Positions 57,112 through 64,000 of a DNA stretch of 64,000 nt are shown in pieces. Origin of the DNA: Symbiodinium natans. Its lineage: Eukaryota > Sar > Dinophyceae > Suessiales > Symbiodiniaceae. The notes below the pieces were generated by a model. The model made no database searches. It was given only the letters and a program-made list of their open reading frames with translations, and had not been told where the DNA came from. The first letter of the stretch is position 1, and every line of letters begins with the position of its first letter. Where the stretch lies: positions 61,001 to 125,000 of the forward strand of contig CAJNDS010000380.1 of assembly GCA_905221605.1 (NCBI GenBank), written 5' to 3'. The translations under genes and the position numbers were made by a program.

Positions 57112-58878
57112 ACTGCAGCATGATGTCGCCCATCACAGGATCTGAGAGCCGCTTGGTGAGCCGAACATGCACGAGGTTGTTGAACCACTCCTGGGGGGGG
57201 GGGGGGGGGCGATTTGAGAATTTTGGTTGCTTCGGATACACAGCCGAAGAGCGGACTAAAGCCGGTGAGCTACTGTTCAACAGCCATACTTTCATCATCT
57301 TTCATCTGTGTTTTGCAAAGCCTCAGCTGTTAAATGAGGGGTCAGGGTGGTGTATTCGGTGCATGGATCCCCAAAAGCTCGCGAGGGCTCGAAATGTCTC
57401 AAGGTGTTCTCAAACCCCTGGCTTCTGCACATTTCTAAGCGCACAAAGCATGACGGTCCTGAGGTGAGGCTTTGCAACAGGCACCATGAGTCTTTTAACC
57501 ACAAAACCCCACAACCCGAAGCCAAGATTCCAGGTGTTCTTCTGTGCCACTTTCCCGCTGTCCACTGGACCCCTCGCGGATCTGCAAAGCGCGGAGCTTG
57601 CTAAAGACGAGTTCGCGGTCGCACATCATCTCCTTCAGCGTGCATAGCATCGCAAGGTTTGGGGCAGTCAAGCTTAATCTTTGGGATGCTCTCGTTTTCG
57701 TTGAAGAATGTGGCTGGCAACCTTCATCCTGCGCGCCATGGCCGGCTTGGCTGAACTTGAGGCGACGACGCGCAGTTTTGCACAAGTGGGCTTTGGTGCT
57801 GGCTGATGTCCTTGTCAGCCATGGCGTGGTCTGGCGTCTTGATGTTTTCAGCAACTTGTGCAGAGTGAATGCAGAAACAGGGTTTGGGAATCAATTCGGC
57901 ACGAAAAAACTGAATGTAAGCATCAACATGGCGCATGCGACCGCGCATCCTGCAGAGTTGCTTGGAGCAGCATGGGCAGCATGTGAAATGGCCTAAAATT
58001 ATGGCAAGTCGTACTTCGCATCATGAGTGCCACATCGCATGTCTATGCTTCGCAATGCTTCTGTCGACATCGAGCCCTCATCGCTGTCGAAGTGCACCAG
58101 TAACGAGAGCAAGACCTAGCGTCTACGGTGGGACCCCCTTAACGCTCTGCAAGCTCAGCCCATCCCGTGGCCAGCCCTGTCGCGAAATCTGTGGCTGCCG
58201 CAAGTGCACTTCATGCTCAGTGCAATCCCGCCCTCTCTTCAAGCTGGAAGCTGGATAGCTGGAGCTGGGCCCCAACAGTACTGTGTAGTCTCTCTCACTC
58301 TTCTTGGGTCTGCAGGCCACAAAACGCTGAGCTGTCCCAATCTTGTCCGCCAACCAGCTGGGGAGTACGTACTCAAACTGCAAGCCATTTGCTACAATTC
58401 TATTTCAGTATAGCTAGCCCTTAGTTACAATTGTTTCAAAATACAAACAAGCCCCTGATTACAACACTTGTTTAGCGCACCGGTAGTCCCAGTAGCTGTC
58501 CTCCATTCTCTTCCAATATTCCCGGCTATCTCGAACAGTACAAGTTGAAAGTATACTTTGCCTCCGAATATAAAAATCAAGTCTAGTTGATTTTTGTGTA
58601 CATGTTTAACTTGGAGTGGGGAACTACAATGCATAAGAGTATGTTCTATCAGTCGCATTGTCGATGGTATAATCATCACGAACTCTGGCTACAATCACAA
58701 AGCCGAACAAGGGGCATGTCATGGCATGTCCTTTCCAGTGTCCGGGTTCTTGTGATTCTGCGAGCAGCACGTGCATTGCGAATCCTGGATCCGGAAGTGC
58801 CGCAGCTGTTGCGGTAGCTCTTCGATGTCGGCGAAGAGCCCTATGCCAAGGTAGTTGTACAGCGGAAGAACCATGAAC
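57112..58878 (-). CDS. TIR-like membrane protein gene, middle exons (Cys-rich region)
   Basis: Exon 58878-58731 (148 bp; acceptor GCCCAG|G) encodes FMVLPLYNYLGIGLFADIEE, then DSQCTCCSQNHKNPDTGK. It ends GGAAAG|GACATG (GA donor) and joins in phase to exon 57632-57531 (102 bp; acceptor GCTGAAG|GAG), encoding EMMCDRELVFSKLRALQI and SGTEEHL. A second GA donor (CTG|GAATCT) joins exon 57190 to about 57112 (acceptor after a C-run, CCCCAG|GAG), encoding EWFNNLVHVRLTKRLSDPVM. The C-x-C-C...DPxTG...CDRE...FNxxV pattern is one I associate with the same dinoflagellate family as the upstream SHDW exons. The Cys cluster could bind metal; this is inference. Same strand and order as 59276-61822, so taken as the same gene. 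Confidence 0.68.
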
Positions 58879-59034
58879 CTGGGCAGGCACTCTTGTAAGG
58901 CAAACATGAGGAGCTGTTTGGGTCAAAAAGCATCATCGGAAACTCAAACACGGTTGCTGACACTCCTTGGGGACAATCGCCACTTGCCTCGCAAGCCCAA
59001 ACTCTAGACTCCAAACCGAATCCCGAATCCTATC

Positions 59035-59150
59035 TTGAAACTTGAAACCCCAGCCATTGAACCGAGGATCAACTGCACCACCCACGCAACAATGACAAGC
59101 GGGCCCCAGAAAGGATCGGCTCGGGTGCTGAGCATGATTCGATAGCTGAA
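59035..59150 (-). CDS. probable transmembrane exon of the TIR-like gene
   Basis: The open frame reads DPFWGPLVIVAWVVQLILGS then MAGVSSFK, a single strong hydrophobic helix lying between the TIR-like exons and the Cys-rich exons. Exact ends are unresolved; an acceptor at CCCGAG|CC with a GC donor in the previous exon would keep phase. Confidence 0.45.
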
Positions 59151-59275
59151 GCGGATACTCCTTGGATTCTGGGTCGAAGGCGTAGCGCTTTTGGTTTGGG
59201 GTTTGTATGGGTTTGTGGACCAAGTCTAAGGGTGTAGGATCTTGCTGTTCTTGGGTCAGGTCAGCGGGGCCATGC

Positions 59276-60214
59276 AAGGATTGTACTGAACCATCCCGCC
59301 ACAAAGTTATAAACCAACCCAAACTCCCGGCGCGGCATGATGAACCTTAAACGTAGACTTCAGCCCTACCTGAGCACCTTCGCAAAACATCATGCGGGCT
59401 GAGCCTCGCCCAGAGGGCACACATTACGCAGACCAAGATGGAGTGCCTTGGGGGCTTCGGATTTCTGTTGGTTTGAGTTTAGGACTTATCGACTGGGTGA
59501 TAGATCTGCGCGGGAGTACATGAAGTTCAAAGTTGTTCATTAATTATTAAATTAAAGGCATTTGGCCTGATTTGAAACTTTGGGTCTTGAATCAACATGT
59601 TTCGGGTCAAATACCAAGACTGTTTTCGCGTTCTTTACCAGGTCAGAGGTTCATATGGAGATTGCGCAGCATTATCAAGGGTTTTACAAACATAGGTGGC
59701 AGGGCAGGGGCATCTCTCTCGCCGAACAACAACTTCAGCTTTGGTTCCCAAGTTTGATTTCACACGCATGCACTGGACCCCAAACTCTACAGCAAAAAGC
59801 AACGCCATGCGCTGCCCAACCCAACAAAACACTTGCATCTGCTCCAAGTTGCTTGACAGGCATGACATGGACTCGAGCTTCGTCGCCGTGAAGTTGCAGG
59901 AAGGTCACTAACTCATATGTACACCACAAGCGGCGAAAATACCTGCGACGTGTGTGTGTGTGTGTGCTTTGTCTGCAGTAGCCTTGGCCCAGCGGGCGGC
60001 TTGCTGCAGGGTTCGGGCCGCCGTTACGGCAGTGCTGTTGCTTCTGCTGCTGCAAGGCAAGACGTGAGCAACACGGGTTGCTATGAGCTGGGAGGGCCAA
60101 GGCGTGGCCCGTGCAGGCAGGGTGAAAACTGGGGCACCTTAAACACGGGTACCAAGAACACGGGCTCGGGCTAAAGCATACCAAAACCGAAAGGGGAAGG
60201 CGCTTACCTCCGTC

Positions 60215-60250
<36 letters not shown>

Positions 60251-61822
60251 TGCACGCGTGTGCTGTGTGCGTGCTTTAGGGTGCAGTGGCCTACGCCCAT
60301 TCGGACGCCGATTTGGATGGCCTGCTGCACCAGAAAGAACCTCGAGCCTGAACTTGAAATTGCATTTGCTTTTGTTGCTCTTGTTCTAGTAGCTCTTGTT
60401 GTTGCTGTTGATGTTGGTGGCTGTTGAACATAAATCTCTAAACCTGCTTGTGCACTACAAAGAATATGAATGCAAAGGCAGGCTCAAAACCTTTGACTTC
60501 GTTCCCGGATCCGATGCGAAGACCAAAGCCCTGAACCTCTGCGACTATACCCACCAGATGCTACACCTTTCAAACCTCCCCTCAGCTCTTAGAGTGCCCT
60601 GCCGCCCTGCCTTTGAGACCACAAGATCACAAGCTTTCTCGAGACTTTCAAGAAAGCACCGAGGCCGAGAATCCCCTGCTCCTTCCGAGTCCGAGAGTCG
60701 GGGCTCTGGGCATGCACACTTTGCCAGCTCGAATCTCTGTTAGCCTCGAAGCCTTCTAAGCCTTATGAAATCCTGATGAAGTAGCCCCCCCAAACCTCGA
60801 ACCCTGGATCACTGCGCATCAGAGCTCCTTCTTTGCGTAGTCCTCCTGGTCGATGCAAAGCTTGTCCAGGAAGACAATCCTTGGGCTTCGGGGGATCGGT
60901 TCACCCACTGAAGCCATCACTTGGTTGGTTGTCCCCTCAGCACTGTTGGGAGTCTTTTGGGGCACGCATAGGTATGATGTCTTTAAGTCCGACCACCGGC
61001 AGGATCGGTAGCGTTGCGTTCTAGGTTTAAGCGGTGTTGCAGAAACATGTCTAAGATGGCGTCCCAGCATCGTAGAGCAGCAGAGAAGCGCACGGACTCT
61101 TTGCCAAAAGCACAGAAAGAATATGAAGGCGCCATATGCCACGAGCACGATGGCATCACCTTAAGGAACGCTGAATATCAAGAAACAGAGTTACACCTCA
61201 GCTCTGCTCTGGGTTGTTGAGGAAAAGCCAGGAGAAGCACTCTGAAACCCGCCCCCACCCCCCACTCACCGGCAGAGAGGGCTTTGGGGAAGCCCAAGCC
61301 ATGTAGCGTTTTGTGTCTAGGAACTTGAGGCCAAACCCTCAAGTTTGCCAAGGCCGAAGGCTTCTTAGGAACCTTAAGGACCTCTAAGCCTTAAAAAGTG
61401 GAAGAAATAAGACAAAAGGTTGCAGTGGACGACCTGGTCACTGGTCGGCAAGTACCCATGGACAAGGAGGACTCCGAGCACCAAGCTCACCAGCACAGTG
61501 CCAACCACGGCAGCCCGGGCATTGAAGAGGATCAACAGCGACAGGAGCTTTAGCCAACGGGTCGTTTCCTCAAGCGGATCAGCCGAAACACTAAGGCAGC
61601 TTAAGCTTCATCTGAATTGTCTCTGCAGATTTTACAGTGGGCAAAAAGAACAAGCTTCACGTTCTTGTCCCAACAAGTCTCCCAATCATGGCTGAGGAAG
61701 GCGTCGAAGAAATTCGTCGGCCGGCTGAGCCTCGTACCGGTCTTGCCTCCGTTCTCGGCCGCGGAAGAAGCCCAGTGCTGAGCCCAGCCGCTGAGGCAAA
61801 TACTCAAGGGCACTCCTCGCAA
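59276..61822 (-). CDS. TIR-like domain protein with transmembrane helices inserted in the domain
   Basis: Seven exons. To 61682: FDAFLSHDW (box-1 like). 61568-61424: ETTRWLKLLSLLILFNARAA then VVGTVLVSLVLGVLLV. 61159-61090: VLVAYGAFIFFLCFWQRVR. 60885-60828: PRIVFLDKLCIDQEDYAKK. 60675-60611: GILGLGAFLKVSRKLVILWS. 59942-59853: YFRRLWCTYELVTFLQLHGD then VHVMPV. 59345-59276: FIMPRREFGLVYNFVAGWF. All six joins keep phase. The order FLSHDW, F-L-D, G-I-x-x-L-x-x-(F)L-x-x-S, V-I-L-W-S, L-W-C-x-Y-E-L, V-x-x-x-P-V follows a TIR fold, and the WCxxEL glutamate sits where TIR NADases have their catalytic Glu. Two membrane helices lie between box 1 and the rest. Introns are GA, GC, GC, GA, GC, GC with AG acceptors. 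The 5' end (61822 or higher) is uncertain. NADase activity is not shown. Confidence 0.78.
60217..60250. repeat. (GT)n microsatellite
   Basis: About 15 GT units within intron 5 of the TIR-like gene; a shorter (GT)n tract lies at 59951-59968. Confidence 0.95.
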
Positions 61823-62628
61823 GCGATGGAGAAGTCACACACACACACACCCGCCATACCAGCCATTCAAGTACCAGGCTTTTACAAGGATTCTGCACGT
61901 CTTGCCATGTCTTGCATGCCGTTATGGTACTGTAGTTTGTCCTTCCATTTGAGTTGCAGGTAGGTGTTGGGCATTGAGTGTTCAGGGTCAGGGTTGAAGA
62001 GGATCTTCTCGGGCCAGGGGAGCGGGGATACCCGATTGCTAGGCTCTCAATCGAAAGAACACCTCGACCCAAAGTCATGAACCCCGAACGCTCAACTGTT
62101 GTTAAAAAGCTCTCCTAAACCTGACCCACCTGAACCCGATTGAGCCCTGACCCGAATCCCTTCCTTGCAGCAACTCAGCATCGACCTCAGTGAACGAACG
62201 CTCCACCCATGACATCGGCCTGGACTCCCTTGGACCATGCCCAGGGGTTGGCAATCCCTGAACCCGGAGCCTTTAACCTGGGTCCCAGAGTGGCCTAGCA
62301 CAACAAACAAAGTGCACCTTGTTTTGCGTACATGGGGCCTTTGTCAGAAAACCTAACGGATAAAACAAGTGGAATACGGGACCACTCTCACTTCTAGTAA
62401 CATCCTGAATCTTAATCTTTCAAGGAGAGGCTTAGGGTTTAGTGCGTATGGTGTGGGGTTCGGGCCATACATCTGCTTGAGCCTGACGGCGAGTGGTCGA
62501 AGTCGCCGTAAACACCAACAACCCTAAACCGATCAAATTCTCAGCCTTGCAAGTTGAGTCCCTGCCATCAAAAAGACAGTTTCTACCCCTACTTGTGTGG
62601 AGACCATCAGGGATGCCTCCAAAGACCA
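61823..62628. other. possible 5' region of the TIR-like gene
   Basis: Minus ORFs at 62092-62310 and 62432-62629 (starting MVFGGIPDGLHTSRGRNCLF) could include the first exon, but no phase link was found. A (CA)n tract lies at 61837-61851. I saw no spliced-leader-like relic. Confidence 0.3.
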
Positions 62629-62632
62629 TTAA

Positions 62633-63143
62633 TCCCTTCCCCCTAATATTAATACCCCCCCTAATATAAAAATCCCCCCGGCCCCAAATACCGATCCCGT
62701 GTCTGTCCCCATTAAAACTCCTACAGAGACAGGGGGGGGTTAGGGGGGGGGAAAGGCTTGGAAAGTAAATCCTAAACTCTATCCCTAAACCCTAAACCCT
62801 CATAAGTAAGCCTAAACCCTCGACCCTAAACCTAAGTAAACCCTAACCCTGACCCCTCTCAGATGGCTAAGGCTGCAAGGCTCTGACTGTTTTTGCCAGA
62901 CTGTCTGCTCTGTGCTTGTCTGCCTGGCTTTCTCGGAGGCCTGCACTGGGCGGCCTGACTGGCAGCCTTCTCTGCACAGTTTAGGGGCTTAGGGTTTAGT
63001 TTAGGGTTTAGGGCGGCTTTGGGGTTTAGGGTTTAGAGTTAAGGGCTGGTTTCTCGGACAAACGATAAGAACCCCCCCTAATATTAAAAACCCTTTGGGG
63101 GTTTTTATACAAGGGGGGGACCTTTTATATTAGGGGGAAGGGA
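62633..63143. mobile_element. 511-bp MITE-like element with TTAA flanks
   Basis: Both ends carry the inverted repeat TCCCTTCCCCCTAATAT (17 of 17 matching, 19 of 20 if extended). Both are flanked by TTAA (62629-62632 and 63144-63147), a target duplication typical of piggyBac-type elements. No transposase ORF fits, so it is non-autonomous. The first 85 bp recur inverted at window position 1-84, proving a repeat family. Inside are CCCTAAA-type units on the left and TTTAGGG-type units on the right, plus a hairpin at about 63075-63113 made of another copy of the CCCCCCTAATATTAAAAACC motif. Confidence 0.7.
62745..63050. repeat. head-to-head telomere-type repeats within the element
   Basis: 62770-62850 holds CCCTAAACCCTAAACCCT-like units and 62990-63040 holds the complementary GGGTTTAGTTTAGGGTTTAG-like units. 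About 130 bp of unique sequence lies between. The arrangement is inward C-strand, outward G-strand. Confidence 0.85.
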
Positions 63144-63321
63144 TTAACTTAACCCGCCTTCCAACAGACCCCACATGATCATATTATCCAGCATACGTTG
63201 TCATGAATGTTACTTTTCCAATTTGCCAGCTTCTGCATCAACATCCCAATATTTCTGCTGTCGCTGATATCTATCATGCTTCTTCGCTGCATCCATACAG
63301 CAGGCGCCAAGTTCTAAATTT

Positions 63322-63438
63322 TCAGCTGTCTGATGCGGTCTGCTTGGAAGAGGCTATTAACTCACATAACTTGCCGAAACCAACTGAAACTATGATCACA
63401 GGCATGGCCATGAGAAGAACCAAAGCAGCAATGATGTA
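63322..63438 (-). CDS. terminal exon with channel-S6-like helix
   Basis: 117 bp: acceptor CACATTAG|TAC, 38 codons to TGA. It encodes YIIAALVLLMAMPVIIVSVG followed by FGKLCELIASSKQTASDS. A hydrophobic helix with an internal M-P-V-I-I-V resembles the S6 gate (P-x-P/MP-x-x-V) of voltage-gated K+ channels, followed by a short polar C terminus. No selectivity-filter exon was seen between here and the window edge, so the channel reading rests on the helix alone. An overlapping plus ORF (63203-63442) is the alternative. Confidence 0.42.
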   Translation of the reverse strand, partial: YIIAALVLLMAMPVIIVSVGFGKLCELIASSKQTASDS

Positions 63439-63463
63439 CTAATGTGCACACAGAAGTAGCAGT

Positions 63464-63545
63464 AGTGTACGTAGTCGTCATCGTAGTCGTAGTCGTAGTA
63501 CTAGCAGTAGCAATAGCAGTAGTCGTTGTAGTCGTCATCGTTGTC
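63464..63545. repeat. (GTA/GTC)n trinucleotide microsatellite
   Basis: Imperfect GTA, GTC and GCA triplets, with a further AGTAGAAGAAG run to about 63610. Confidence 0.9.
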
Positions 63546-63658
63546 GTAGTCGCGATAGCAAACTTAAATAATAAGTAAGAAGTAGAAGAAGTACAGTTGG
63601 AGTAGGAAGATTATTAGTTCTCATGTACAGGCTCTAAGCTCAGTGCAATCTTTGACCT

Positions 63659-64000
63659 CTATAGTGCACTTCGCCGCTTGTCCAAAAAGCCTTTCCCGAG
63701 GTTCTCGCTGTCCAGATAATGGGCGTCAATCTCGTTTACGGGCAGTGTGTAGCATGATCGATCTGTGAAAGGCCGAACATCACCCTTCCGATTAGCCATT
63801 AGGTGCTCCAGAATCCTCTGTTGTCTCCGCTCCTCACAGGTCTGCGGCTCTCCGTCGCAGGTCGTGTTGTAGAACAAGTCGAGCTCGTCTCTGCCTGTGT
63901 CGTTTACGGCCAGGGCACTCTCTGCCTCCAGCCAGGATCCATGGAAGAAGTGGTAAATCACAATATCTTCGGGGTCACCTGCCCAACCGGAAGTTTCCAA
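63659..64000 (-). CDS. unknown gene, partial (runs off window)
   Basis: Open for 113 codons from the window edge to TAG at 63659-63661. Residues include IVIYHFFHGSWLEAESALAV, FYNTTCDGEPQTCEERRQQR and CYTLPVNEIDAHYLDSENLG, ending DKRRSAL. Paired Cys and N-glycosylation-like NTT suggest an extracellular or lumenal segment. The composition is strongly protein-like, with no competing frame of similar quality. It may be a last exon, or may splice near its end to 63322-63438. Confidence 0.6.
   Translation of the reverse strand: METSGWAGDPEDIVIYHFFHGSWLEAESALAVNDTGRDELDLFYNTTCDGEPQTCEERRQQRILEHLMANRKGDVRPFTDRSCYTLPVNEIDAHYLDSENLGKGFLDKRRSAL

Noticed and set aside
1-62717. A single 62.7-kb element bounded by terminal inverted repeats
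   Set aside because: The right copy has its own second TIR and TTAA at 63143, so these are two copies of a short element, and the boundary side at 1-84 faces inward.
1-64000. Dinoflagellate spliced-leader relics (CCGTAGCC...GGCTCAAG)
   Set aside because: No full or near-full match noticed on either strand while reading; only short fragments such as GAGCCAA appear.

Overview
The window reads as nuclear DNA of a dinoflagellate, probably Suessiales/Symbiodiniaceae-like (the lineage is an inference). Short exons are scattered through long introns. Donors in frame-consistent introns are GC and GA as well as GT, almost always against an AG|G acceptor, and degenerate TTTAGGG/CCCTAAA (plant/dinoflagellate telomere-type) sequence litters introns and spacers. 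One gene encodes a membrane protein whose SHDW...FLDK...LWCxYE signature I recognise from dinoflagellate proteomes. There are no prokaryotic operons or ribosome-binding sites, and I recognised no rRNA or tRNA. Most long ORFs are chance or repeat ORFs; the coding content is exons of about 45-280 bp that I located by reading both strands and matching reading phase across splice sites.

Layout: (i) 1-84, the end of a TIR-bearing element cut by the window edge; (ii) 1.7-8.4 kb, several minus-strand exons, many with membrane segments; (iii) 9.34-10.66 kb, a 192/247-bp satellite array; (iv) 11.6-12.8 kb, a membrane-anchored unknown gene; (v) 13.3-14.5 kb, a dense microsatellite block; (vi) 19.3-20.6 kb, an unknown multi-exon gene; (vii) 21.6-31.6 kb, isolated exons; (viii) 32.3-33.05 kb, a protein-kinase domain with HRD kept but DFG changed to HFG; (ix) 34.5-37.6 kb, an ankyrin-like exon and two exon groups, one resembling beta-sandwich adhesion repeats; (x) 39.4-46.7 kb, several genes, including a membrane protein with a proline-rich tail and a coiled-coil protein; (xi) 46.7-54.9 kb, mostly non-coding, with C-rich and GT-rich tracts; (xii) 55.1-61.8 kb, the best gene: a TIR-like domain split by transmembrane helices, with all eight phase-checked introns using GC or GA donors; (xiii) 62.63-63.15 kb, a 511-bp TTAA-flanked element carrying head-to-head telomere-like repeats; (xiv) 63.3-64 kb, a channel-S6-like exon and a partial exon running off the window.

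Every exon I could support lies on the minus strand, which fits the unidirectional gene arrays of dinoflagellates. Apart from the TIR-like protein and the kinase I cannot assign functions. Exon calls rest on splice signals, reading phase and protein-like composition; no similarity search was possible. This DNA often reads as plausible protein in more than one frame, so single-exon calls carry modest confidence.
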